8,517 bases of DNA from Pseudomonadota bacterium (GCA_023438115.1 JAEZEB010000041.1:1-8517); one strand, 5' to 3'; shown: positions 1-5,757, counted from the stretch's first letter. The notes: generated by a model not told the origin, from the sequence alone. Made by a program: numbers and translations.

Positions 1-59
1 CGCTCACCCCGACCTACGCACTGCCGAATTTCGAAGAACTTCGTAGGTCGGGGTGAGCG
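1..59. repeat. Perfect 18-base inverted repeat downstream of htpG
   Basis: The left arm CGCTCACCCCGACCTACG (1-18) is the exact reverse complement of 42-59, separated by a 23-base spacer. The left arm begins at the window edge, so the repeat may continue outside. It lies 31 bases past the htpG stop codon. An 18-bp GC-rich stem could form a strong hairpin in the htpG transcript and help end it or protect its 3' end, but no T-run follows on the minus strand within the window. The perfect symmetry is seen directly; its role is inferred. Confidence 0.8.
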
Positions 60-80
60 CGCGGAGCGCCGAACCCCGAC
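47..80. repeat. REP-like palindrome overlapping the first repeat
   Basis: GTCGGGGT (47-54) pairs perfectly with ACCCCGAC (73-80). Inside it, GCGC (57-60) can pair with GCGC (66-69), giving a stem, internal loop and short inner stem. The unit shares GTCGGGGTGAGCG with the right arm of the 18-base inverted repeat, so two alternative hairpins compete for the same bases. A short, GC-rich, imperfect palindrome abutting a gene end is the usual form of bacterial REP-type intergenic repeats. Membership of a genome-wide family cannot be shown from one window. Confidence 0.6.
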
Positions 81-89
81 ATCACGCGC

Positions 90-2000
90 TCAACCGAGCA
101 GCGCGTTCACCCGCTTCACATAAGCCGCCGGATCCTCCGGCATCCCGCCTTCGGCCAGGAGCGCCTGGTCGAAGAGGATGTGCGCCAGGTCGTCGAAGTG
201 CACCGAGCCTTCGAGCTTGCGCACCAGCGGATGCGAGGCGTTCACCTCCAGCACCGGCTTGCTGTCCGGGGCCTTCTGCCCGGCCTGCTTGAGCATGCGC
301 GCGAGCTGCAGGCTCATGCCGCCGTCGCTCGCCACCACGCACGCCGGCGAATCCACCAGCCGCGTTGTGACGCGCACGTCCTGCGCCTTGTCCTTCAGCG
401 TCTCCTTCAGCTTCTCGAGCACCGGCTTGAAGGATTCGGCGGCTTCTTCGGCCGCCTTCTTCTCGGCCTCGTCCTGCAGCTTGCCCAGGTCCACCTGGCC
501 CTTGGCCACCGACTGCAGCGGCGTGCCCTCGAACTCGTTCAGGAAGGACAGCGCCCACTCGTCGACGCGGTCCGTCATGTACAGCACCTCGATGCCCTTC
601 TTGCGGAAGATCTCCAGCTGCGGGCTGTGGGCGGCGGCGGCCTGCGTGTCGGCGGTGACGTAGTAGATCGCCTCCTGGCCTTCCTTCATGCGCGCCTTGT
701 AGTCGGCCAGCGAGACGCTCACGCTGTCGCTCTGCGTGGAGGCGAAGCGCAGCAGCTTGGCCAGCCGCTCGCGGTTGCCGAAGTCCTCGCCCAGGCCTTC
801 CTTGAGCACCGCGCCGAACTCGGCATAGAACTTCGCGTACTTGCCCTTGTCCTCTTCGGAGGCAGCCTCGTCCTTCTCCGCCCTGGCGAGGTCTTCCAGC
901 ATGGCCAGCACGCGGCGCGTGTTGCCCTCGCGGATCGCCTTGACGTCGCGGCTTTCCTGCAGCAGCTCGCGGCTGACGTTCAGCGGCAGGTCGGCGGAGT
1001 CGATCACGCCCTTCACGAAGCGCAGGTACGTGGGCAGCAGCGCCTCGGCCTCGTCCATGATGAAGACGCGCTTGACGTACAGCTTCACGCCGGCCGCCTT
1101 CTCGCGGTTCCACAGGTCGAAGGGCGCGTGCGCGGGCAGGAACAGCAGCTGCGTGTATTCCGTGCTGCCCTCCACCCGGTTGTGGCTCCAGGCAAGCGGG
1201 TCGTCGTAGTCGTGCGCGATCGCCTTGTAGAACTCCTTGTACTGCTCCGGCGTGATGTCCTTCTTCGCGCGTGTCCACAGCGCCGAGGCCTGGTTGACGG
1301 TCTCCCATTCGTCGGTGAGCACGTGCTCGCCCGGCTTGCCGTCCTCGCCTTCCTTCCACTCCTCCTTGCGCATCAGGATCGGCAGGGAGATGTGGTCGGA
1401 GTACTTGCCGATGATCGACTTGAGCTTCCAGGAGCTCAGGTACTCCTGGGCGTCCTCGCGCAGGTGCAGGATCACGCTGGTGCCGCGCTGCGCCCGATCG
1501 ATCGCCTCGACCTCGAAGTCGCCGGCGCCGCCGCTGGTCCAGCGCACGCCTTCTTCGGCCGGCAGGCCGGCACGGCGCGATTCCACGGTGATGCGGTCGG
1601 CCACGATGAAGCCGGAATAGAAGCCCACGCCGAACTGGCCGATCAGCTGCGCGTCAGCCTTCTGGTCGCCCGAGAGGCGGTTCATGAACTCGCGCGTGCC
1701 GCTCTTGGCGATGGTGCCCAGGTTGTCGATCGCCTCCTGCTGCGACAGGCCGATGCCGTTGTCGGAGATGGTCAGCGTGCGGGCGGCCGCGTCGAAGGTG
1801 ACGCGCACCTCGAGGTTGGGCGCGTCCTCGTACAGGGCCGCGTTGTTCAGGGCCTCGAACCGCAGCTTGTCGCAGGCGTCGGACGCGTTGGAGATCAGCT
1901 CCCGCAGGAAGATCTCCTTGTTCGAGTAGAGCGAGTGCGTGACGAGGTGCAGCAGCTGCGCCACCTCGGCCTGGAAGGAGAGGGTCTGTTTCTGGCTCAT
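90..2000 (-). CDS. htpG: Molecular chaperone HtpG (bacterial Hsp90)
   Basis: This encodes a 636-residue cytosolic ATP-dependent chaperone, close to the usual length of about 620-640. The N-terminal GHKL ATPase domain is intact: ELISNASDACDKLRF (34-48, with catalytic E34 and Mg/ATP-binding N38), DNGIGL (80-85) and the ATP-lid motif GQFGVGFYSG (121-130). The middle domain (about 235-500) carries NLPLNVSREL, whose R344 lies where the ATP-contacting arginine of Hsp90 proteins is expected. The remaining C-terminal part should be the dimerisation domain. HtpG works as a homodimer that remodels client proteins, often with DnaK. The start ATG gives the canonical MSQKQTLSFQAEV beginning, though no clear Shine-Dalgarno sequence precedes it. 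A sigma-32-like promoter lies just upstream. The gene is transcribed alone, with palindromic repeats after its stop. No lesion is seen. Confidence 0.98.
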   Translation of the reverse strand: MSQKQTLSFQAEVAQLLHLVTHSLYSNKEIFLRELISNASDACDKLRFEALNNAALYEDAPNLEVRVTFDAAARTLTISDNGIGLSQQEAIDNLGTIAKSGTREFMNRLSGDQKADAQLIGQFGVGFYSGFIVADRITVESRRAGLPAEEGVRWTSGGAGDFEVEAIDRAQRGTSVILHLREDAQEYLSSWKLKSIIGKYSDHISLPILMRKEEWKEGEDGKPGEHVLTDEWETVNQASALWTRAKKDITPEQYKEFYKAIAHDYDDPLAWSHNRVEGSTEYTQLLFLPAHAPFDLWNREKAAGVKLYVKRVFIMDEAEALLPTYLRFVKGVIDSADLPLNVSRELLQESRDVKAIREGNTRRVLAMLEDLARAEKDEAASEEDKGKYAKFYAEFGAVLKEGLGEDFGNRERLAKLLRFASTQSDSVSVSLADYKARMKEGQEAIYYVTADTQAAAAHSPQLEIFRKKGIEVLYMTDRVDEWALSFLNEFEGTPLQSVAKGQVDLGKLQDEAEKKAAEEAAESFKPVLEKLKETLKDKAQDVRVTTRLVDSPACVVASDGGMSLQLARMLKQAGQKAPDSKPVLEVNASHPLVRKLEGSVHFDDLAHILFDQALLAEGGMPEDPAAYVKRVNALLG

Positions 2001-2030
2001 GGATGAGTTCTAGGAATGCAGCGACCCCGA

Positions 2031-2058
2031 GCTAGGGGCGGGCCGTGAAGATTTCAAG
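2031..2058 (-). promoter_or_regulatory. Putative sigma-32 heat-shock promoter of htpG
   Basis: On the minus strand the sequence reads CTTGAA (2053-2058), then 14 bases, then CCCCTAGC (2031-2038). The sigma-32 consensus is CTTGAA, 13-15 bases, CCCCAT. The -35 element matches fully, the spacing is correct and the CCCC core is present. The predicted transcript start falls near 2024, leaving a leader of roughly 20-25 bases, too short for a folded RNA thermosensor. htpG is a classic sigma-32 target, which supports the call. The match is seen in sequence; use of the promoter is inferred. Confidence 0.75.
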
Positions 2059-2150
2059 CCGGTGGATGCTAGCGCACCCTGCCGTGAACTATTCGACGTT
2101 TCCTGCCGAGTATCGGCGCCGGACGGCACGGGGAGCATGCAACGGGTGGT

Positions 2151-2156
2151 TACAGT
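2151..2156 (+). promoter_or_regulatory. Possible -10 element of the 63-residue ORF (leaderless)
   Basis: TACAGT lies 6 bases before the ATG at 2163, which would place transcription initiation on or next to the A of the start codon. No Shine-Dalgarno sequence is present at a normal distance: GGGAG at 2131-2135 is too far upstream. No good -35 hexamer is visible. The same TACAGT hexamer serves as a candidate -10 at two other promoters in this window. A leaderless transcript is therefore plausible but unproven. Confidence 0.35.
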
Positions 2157-2162
2157 GCAGCC

Positions 2163-2354
2163 ATGAGGATCGAACTGCCGCCACCGTCATGGTCCGACAA
2201 CGTGCAGCGCGCCGAGGACGACGCGCACACGCTGACCATGGCCGCCCCCGCCCAGGCCACCTGGGTGCACTGGGCCCTGCCGGTGGACGCCGCGAACTCC
2301 GTGCGCGTGGAAGTGCCGGCCGGCGAGCCGGTGGTGCTCACCCTCACCTTCTGA
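2163..2354 (+). CDS. Hypothetical 63-residue protein
   Basis: No family is recognised. The 63-residue product is acidic and proline/alanine-rich (MRIELPPPSWSDNVQ at the N-terminus), with three tryptophans, no cysteine, no signal peptide and no membrane segment. It ends in alternating hydrophobic stretches (NSVRVEV, EPVVLTLTF) that suggest beta strands. Coding is supported by codon use: nearly every third position is G or C, as in the neighbouring genes. A strong terminator-like hairpin begins 22 bases after the stop. The gene is divergent from htpG and convergent with the small secreted protein gene. There is no clear Shine-Dalgarno sequence, and a candidate -10 sits immediately upstream, so translation may be leaderless. 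The protein is probably cytosolic. The ORF is likely real; its function is unknown. Confidence 0.6.
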   Translation: MRIELPPPSWSDNVQRAEDDAHTLTMAAPAQATWVHWALPVDAANSVRVEVPAGEPVVLTLTF

Positions 2355-2376
2355 GCGAATCCTTCCTCCCATGAGA

Positions 2377-2402
2377 AAAGGGCTGCATCGCTGCAGCCCT
2401 TT
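2377..2402. terminator. Bidirectional intrinsic terminator
   Basis: AAAGGGCTGCA (2377-2387) pairs perfectly with TGCAGCCCTTT (2392-2402) around a four-base TCGC loop. The A-rich side and T-rich side extend the hairpin, giving a TTTCTT tail on the plus strand and TTTTCTC on the minus strand. It lies between two convergent stops (2354 plus, 2428 minus) and can serve both genes. Confidence 0.85.
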
Positions 2403-2427
2403 CTTGCTTCTTGCGGAGGTGTTGCGC

Positions 2428-2721
2428 TTACAGGCTGCGCTCGCCGGACGGGATCTTGCCCAGGCGCAGGGCTTCGGCCGCTTCGGCGCGCACGGTCTGC
2501 ACCTTCAGGTCGGACTTCAGCGGGGCGATCACGCGCGAGCCGGCGGGTTCCTGGCTGCGGGTCGTGGGCACCTTGGCCGCTTCGGCCATCACTTCGGCGC
2601 GGGTGCGGTTGCCGTCGATCTTGATGGCGAACTGCGAGGAGAAGGGGGCGTCGTCGGCACGGGCCATGCCGGAAGCGGCGGCGGCGATGGCAACGGTGGC
2701 GAGCAGGATCTTGGCGTTCAT
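2428..2721 (-). CDS. Small secreted DUF4148-like protein
   Basis: The 97-residue product starts MNAKILLATVAIAAAASG and has a Sec signal peptide probably cut after ARA (residue 22), so it should be periplasmic. The mature part carries two related segments, NRTRAEVMAEA (38-48) and VQTVRAEAAEALRLGKIPSGE (75-94). These resemble the repeated RAEV/EA...GEI..GE pattern of the DUF4148 small exported proteins common in Burkholderiales. The ATG at 2721 is chosen because AAAGG (2728-2732) sits 6 bases upstream and the signal peptide begins there; the frame stays open to 2793 but that stretch has no signal-peptide character. The gene follows the histidine kinase on the same strand after 143 bases and has its own promoter with response-regulator-type repeats. 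The molecular function of this family is not established. An accessory or output role for the two-component system is inferred. Confidence 0.85.
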   Translation of the reverse strand: MNAKILLATVAIAAAASGMARADDAPFSSQFAIKIDGNRTRAEVMAEAAKVPTTRSQEPAGSRVIAPLKSDLKVQTVRAEAAEALRLGKIPSGERSL

Positions 2722-2763
2722 GACGGACCTTTCGAACAGTGGGTGGACAGGTTTCTTCGGTGC

Positions 2764-2787
2764 CGCGGGGCTTTCGTGTTCCCCGCG
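2764..2787 (-). other. Hairpin in the leader of the secreted-protein gene
   Basis: CGCGGGG (2764-2770) pairs with CCCCGCG (2781-2787) around a 10-base loop. It lies within the predicted leader of the small secreted protein gene, about 30 bases upstream of its ribosome-binding site. No T-run follows on the minus strand, so it is unlikely to be a terminator. It may affect mRNA stability, or have no role. Confidence 0.45.
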
Positions 2788-2802
2788 TTTCACCGTGTCT
2801 CC

Positions 2803-2846
2803 ACTGTAGGCAGCCGTCTTTAGGCGAGCCTTAGCGGTTTCTTAGC
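2803..2846 (-). promoter_or_regulatory. Promoter with three tandem response-regulator half-sites
   Basis: On the minus strand three half-sites follow each other at an exact 11-base pitch: GCTAAG (2841-2846), GCTAAG (2830-2835) and CCTAAA (2819-2824). Ten bases after the last comes TACAGT (2803-2808) as the -10. No TTGACA-like -35 is present at the right place; the half-sites occupy it. This is the layout of activator-dependent promoters of OmpR/PmrA/PhoP-type regulators. Transcription should start near 2796, giving a leader of about 75 bases. The repeats are seen directly; binding by the neighbouring regulator is inferred from the same motif at that regulator's own promoter. Confidence 0.7.
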
Positions 2847-2864
2847 TGGCCGTGAGCAACACCC

Positions 2865-4211
2865 TCAGGTGGCCGGCTCGATGCGCGCGATCAGGCCGCT
2901 GCGGTCCTGGCGGTTGCGCAGCGTGAGCAGCAGGCCCGCGCGCTGCGCCGCGGCCTGCGCGATCGCGAGGCCCAGGCCGCTGCCCGGCGCGCCGTTGCCC
3001 GGCACGCGGAAGAAGCGGTCGAACACGCGCGGCAGCAGTTCCTGCGGAATGCCGGGGCCCGTGTCGACCACTTCCACGACCACGCGGCCCTGCTCGTCCT
3101 GCACGCGCACGTCGACCACGCCGCCCTCGGGCGTGTAGCGCACCGCGTTCTCGATCAGGTTGTCCAGCAGGCTGCGGAGGTCGCTCGCGGCGCACTGCAC
3201 GGCGATGGGCCGCGGCTGCTCGGGACCGACGAGCCCCAGGTCGATGTTGCGCTGGTCCGCCAGGCCGATCAGCGTGTTGACGCTCTCGCGCAGCTGCGCG
3301 CGCAGGTCGACCACGTCGGCGCAGTCGGCACCCTGGCACTCGTGCTTCGACAGGCGCAGCATCTGGTCGACCAGCCGTTGCGCGCGCCTGACGCCTGTTT
3401 CCAGCTGCGCGAAGCGCTCGGCCGACGCGGTGCAGTGCACGTCCTGCCGCATGTTCTCCACCTGCAGCCCGATGGCCGTGATGGGCGTGCGCAGCTCGTG
3501 GGCCGAATCCTGCACGAAGCGGCGCTGCACCGCGAAGGCGTCGCGCAGCCGCCGCAGCAGGCTGTTGAAGGATTGCACCAGCGGCTCGATCTCCGCCGGC
3601 ACGTTGCGCACGTCGAGGTCGGCGATCGTGTGCTCGTCCTGCCGCGCGACCTGCCGCGCGATGTCCTGCAGCGCGCGCGACATGGCCCGCGCCACCGCCC
3701 ACAGCGCCAGCATGGACAGCGGCAGCAGCAGCAGGATGGGCGCGGCGGCGGAGCCCGCGCGCTCGAGGACCAGCTTCGAGCGGAAGTGCCCGCTCTGCAC
3801 GACCTGCACCGCATGCCCGTCGGCAGGCACGTGCTGCGTGTAGACGCGCCAGCGCTTGTCGCCGTACTCCACGTCGTGGAAGCCCTGCGTGGGCTGCAGC
3901 GCCACGCCCAGCTCGGGCCAGGAAGTCACGTCGATGGCGCCGTTCGCATCGAAGGTCTGCACGACGTACGAGCCCCACTTGTGCACGCGCTCGGCGTCCA
4001 CGGGCATGGGACGCACCGCCTGGTGGTCCGACAGCGCCGTGGCCAGCTGCTGCATCTGTTCGTCCATGAAGGTGTTGACCATGCGCGAGTAGGACCACCA
4101 GGACAGCCCGGCGCCCAGCGCACCCACCACGAGGAACAGCGGCACCAGCCAGAGCAGCAGCGCGCGCCGGATCGAGCACATGGACCCATGCGGGAAGACC
4201 TGCAGTTTCAT
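2865..4211 (-). CDS. Sensor histidine kinase, QseC/PmrB type
   Basis: This is a 448-residue inner-membrane kinase. It has a first membrane helix at about 17-39, a periplasmic sensor region of about 115 residues, and a second helix at about 156-177. A HAMP-like linker follows, then the dimerisation helix with phospho-acceptor H238 in DSAHELRTPITAIG. The ATPase domain shows the N-box DNLIENAVRYTPEGG (N355), G1 VVDTGPGIP (382-389), F-box DRFFR and G2 GSGLGLAIA (410-418). All catalytic motifs are intact. Its start overlaps the stop of the response-regulator gene by four bases (ATGA), so the two are translationally coupled and form a cognate pair. An internal ATG at residue 11 is an alternative start. 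An unusual HECQGADC stretch (290-297) lies between the dimerisation helix and the N-box. The signal sensed is unknown. The QseC/PmrB label reflects architecture, not proven orthology. Confidence 0.93.
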   Translation of the reverse strand: MKLQVFPHGSMCSIRRALLLWLVPLFLVVGALGAGLSWWSYSRMVNTFMDEQMQQLATALSDHQAVRPMPVDAERVHKWGSYVVQTFDANGAIDVTSWPELGVALQPTQGFHDVEYGDKRWRVYTQHVPADGHAVQVVQSGHFRSKLVLERAGSAAAPILLLLPLSMLALWAVARAMSRALQDIARQVARQDEHTIADLDVRNVPAEIEPLVQSFNSLLRRLRDAFAVQRRFVQDSAHELRTPITAIGLQVENMRQDVHCTASAERFAQLETGVRRAQRLVDQMLRLSKHECQGADCADVVDLRAQLRESVNTLIGLADQRNIDLGLVGPEQPRPIAVQCAASDLRSLLDNLIENAVRYTPEGGVVDVRVQDEQGRVVVEVVDTGPGIPQELLPRVFDRFFRVPGNGAPGSGLGLAIAQAAAQRAGLLLTLRNRQDRSGLIARIEPAT

Positions 4212-4888
4212 GCCGACGCTCCCAGCGAGCCGCCGGCCACCCGCCAGCCCAGCCCGCGCACGTTGCGGATGGTCTCCGGCCCGAGCTTGCGGCGCATGCC
4301 GTGGATCAGGACGTCGACCGCGTTGCTGCTCACTTCCTCGCCCCAGCCGTAGATGCGGTTTTCCAGCTGCTCGCGCGAGAGGATGGCGCCGGGGCGCTCC
4401 AGCAGCGCATGCAGCAGCGCGAACTCGCGCGCCGACAGCTGCGAGCGCTCGCCGCCCTGCACCATCACTTCGCGGGTGGTGAGATCGAGTTGGACGGTGG
4501 TGTTGCCGATCACCGAATGGGCGCTGCCGTCGCGGCGGCGGATCACGGCGCGCATGCGCGCGAGCAGCTCGCGCATCTCGTAGGGCTTGAGCAGGTAGTC
4601 GTCGGCGCCGAGATCGAGCCCGTTGACGCGGTCGTCCACGCCGTCGCGCGCGGTGAGCACCAGCACCGGCGTGACGTCGCCGCGCCCGCGCGCCCAGCGC
4701 AGCACCTCGACGCCATCGCGCTTGGGCAACCCCAGATCGAGCAGCACGCAGGCGTAGTCGCCATCGGCCCAGGCGCTTTGCGCCAGCAGGCCGTCCTTCA
4801 CCCAGTCCACGGACCAGCCCTGCGCGGAGAGCGCCTCCCGCAGGCTGTGTCCGATCATTTCGTCGTCTTCGACCAGAAGGACGCGCAT
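4208..4888 (-). CDS. OmpR-family response regulator, QseB/PmrA type
   Basis: This is a 226-residue cytosolic transcription factor. The receiver domain (1 to about 116) has the acidic pair D8/D9, phospho-acceptor D51 (VLLDLGLP), T79 (VLTARD) and K101 (LLKPY). The C-terminal winged-helix DNA-binding domain (about 128-220) contains LSAREFALLHALLERPG, then the recognition-helix region SSNAVDVLIHGMRRKLG, and ends RNVRGLGWR, all typical of the QseB/PmrA branch. The start is supported by GGAGG (4899-4903) ten bases upstream. The gene is first in an operon with the histidine kinase, with ATGA overlap. Its promoter carries paired GCTAAG repeats, implying autoregulation, and the same motif precedes the small secreted protein gene. 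The divergently transcribed pilus operon starts 345 bases away. Family assignment is firm; the exact orthologue is not. Confidence 0.95.
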   Translation of the reverse strand: MRVLLVEDDEMIGHSLREALSAQGWSVDWVKDGLLAQSAWADGDYACVLLDLGLPKRDGVEVLRWARGRGDVTPVLVLTARDGVDDRVNGLDLGADDYLLKPYEMRELLARMRAVIRRRDGSAHSVIGNTTVQLDLTTREVMVQGGERSQLSAREFALLHALLERPGAILSREQLENRIYGWGEEVSSNAVDVLIHGMRRKLGPETIRNVRGLGWRVAGGSLGASA

Positions 4889-4921
4889 ACGAAAAAAGCC
4901 TCCATTGGCAGCGTGGAGCGG

Positions 4922-4954
4922 ACCTTAACCGAGCTGTCTTAGCCCCGGCTTAGC
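4922..4954 (-). promoter_or_regulatory. Autoregulated promoter of the two-component operon
   Basis: On the minus strand GCTAAG (4949-4954) and GCTAAG (4938-4943) are separated by five bases. Ten bases later comes a weak -10 candidate, TAAGGT (4922-4927), overlapping a third GTTAAG (4924-4929). Half-site pitch and distance to the -10 are the same as at the small secreted protein promoter. This fits an activator-dependent, autoregulated OmpR-family promoter. The predicted leader is about 25 bases and contains the GGAGG ribosome-binding site. Confidence 0.65.
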
Positions 4955-5125
4955 TGCGGCCACTCGCCCCGCGTTGGCCCATTGCCACATTGGTACTAAC
5001 CCGCCGATCGCGCGGGCGCAACCGCTCGTCACGGCCGCGGCGGGGTCTGGTCGTCGAAGTGTGACGAAATGTTCAAACAACGCCACTCATCGCTCCTAAG
5101 TCTTTGTTTTGTCTGACGTGACGGG

Positions 5126-5154
5126 TTGCGAGACGTAATCCGGTCGCCTACAGT
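5126..5154 (+). promoter_or_regulatory. Sigma-70-like promoter of the pilus operon
   Basis: TTGCGA (5126-5131) and TACAGT (5149-5154) are separated by exactly 17 bases, and each matches four of six consensus positions. Transcription would start near 5161, giving a leader of about 73 bases before the first pilin ATG. This is the best promoter-like pair seen upstream of the operon. Confidence 0.55.
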
Positions 5155-5176
5155 CCGGCCAGCAGTAAGCAGTTCA

Positions 5177-5209
5177 CTTAAGCCTGTCTGGAGATGTTTC
5201 CTAAGGCTT
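5177..5209 (+). other. Leader inverted repeat with CTTAAG and CCTAAG sites
   Basis: AAGCCT (5180-5185) is the reverse complement of AGGCTT (5204-5209), forming a six-pair stem with an 18-base loop in the pilus operon leader. The arms overlap CTTAAG (5177-5182) and CCTAAG (5200-5205), which resemble the half-sites seen at the two-component promoters, but their spacing differs. It could be a weak RNA hairpin, an operator downstream of the promoter, or chance. Confidence 0.3.
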
Positions 5210-5233
5210 GCCATCCTTCAAGGAGTCGTTGAG

Positions 5234-5713
5234 ATGAAAACCCGCAACCTTCTTCGTACCGCCGCCATCCTCGCCGCGTTCTCGGGTCTGGGTGTCGCTT
5301 CCGCCCAATCGTTGCTCAACAATGCCGAGGTCACCGTTTCGGTCACGCTGGAAAGCAAGTGCCGCTGGGACACCACCGCGCCCGGCGCCCTGGCCGTCGA
5401 CTTCGGCACGTACACGGCTTTCCAGACCACCGACAAGACCCCGGCGACGCCCCAGACGTTCACCGTCGAGTGCACCCGTGGTGCCGGCACCCCCACCGTC
5501 AGCTGGGACAGCACCAGCGGTGTCGTGAAAGGCCTGCAATACACCGTGAGCCTCACGGCCGGCGCTACCGTGGGGGGAACGGCCGCCACCACGTCGACCA
5601 TCGGCACCGGGGACAAGGTCACGTATACGTTGAGCGGCAACATGCCGCAGGGGCAGGCGGGTGATGCCACGGAGGCAGGTACCGACACCCGCCTTCTGAC
5701 GGTTGCCTTCTAA
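5234..5713 (+). CDS. Spore-coat-U-type (Csu-like) major pilin
   Basis: The 159-residue exported subunit is probably the major building block of an archaic chaperone-usher pilus. A Sec signal peptide (1-24, ending VASA) precedes NNAEVTVSVTLESKC. This N-terminal alternating strand suits donor-strand exchange, in which one subunit completes the fold of the next. C43 and C80 (FTVECTRG) likely form the conserved disulphide. VDFGTYTAF and the C-terminal LLTVAF fit the spore coat protein U (SCPU) fold. The start is fixed by AAGGAG (5220-5225) eight bases before ATG; extension to 5126 would bury the signal peptide. The gene is first in the operon with the second subunit, chaperone and usher. The mature protein is rich in Thr, Gly, Ala and Val, as pilins are. 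Family placement is by pattern and context. Confidence 0.87.
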   Translation: MKTRNLLRTAAILAAFSGLGVASAQSLLNNAEVTVSVTLESKCRWDTTAPGALAVDFGTYTAFQTTDKTPATPQTFTVECTRGAGTPTVSWDSTSGVVKGLQYTVSLTAGATVGGTAATTSTIGTGDKVTYTLSGNMPQGQAGDATEAGTDTRLLTVAF

Positions 5714-5757
5714 GGGATCCCGGCGATTGCGTGACGGCTGGCAGGCTGGATTTGCAC

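Larger units (their letters stand above)
4889..5233. other. Divergent intergenic region, regulator versus pilus operon
   Basis: This 345-base stretch has no convincing gene. It holds the regulator promoter with GCTAAG repeats near its left end (4922-4954) and a sigma-70-like pilus promoter (5126-5154) with leader near the right. The middle (about 5060-5120) is clearly more A/T-rich than the surrounding DNA, as is common in regulatory DNA. It contains a CCTAAG at 5095-5100 that resembles a single regulator half-site. A frame open from 5126 into the pilin gene is treated as leader, because the signal peptide and ribosome-binding site fix the start at 5234. Confidence 0.7.

Noticed and set aside
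82..1359. 425-residue minus-strand frame overlapping htpG
   Set aside because: It is an Arg/Gly/Ala-rich out-of-frame shadow on the same strand as htpG, with no domain and no ribosome-binding site.
180..2006. 608-residue plus-strand open frame antisense to htpG
   Set aside because: Long antisense frames are expected opposite high-GC genes with G/C third positions. htpG has all its family motifs, while the antisense product has low-complexity Arg/Leu/Val/Gln-rich sequence and no recognisable domain.
2722..2793. 24-residue N-terminal extension of the small secreted protein
   Set aside because: AAAGG at 2728-2732 and the signal peptide starting at MNAKILL support the ATG at 2721; the extension is charged and overlaps the leader hairpin.
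3342..4352. 336-residue plus-strand frame opposite the kinase
   Set aside because: Its His/Arg/Gln-rich composition is typical of an antisense shadow; the kinase on the other strand has intact catalytic motifs.
5126..5233. 36-residue N-terminal extension of the pilin
   Set aside because: A signal peptide must be at the N-terminus; the AAGGAG at 5220-5225 and the signal sequence place the start at 5234, and the extension overlaps the predicted promoter.
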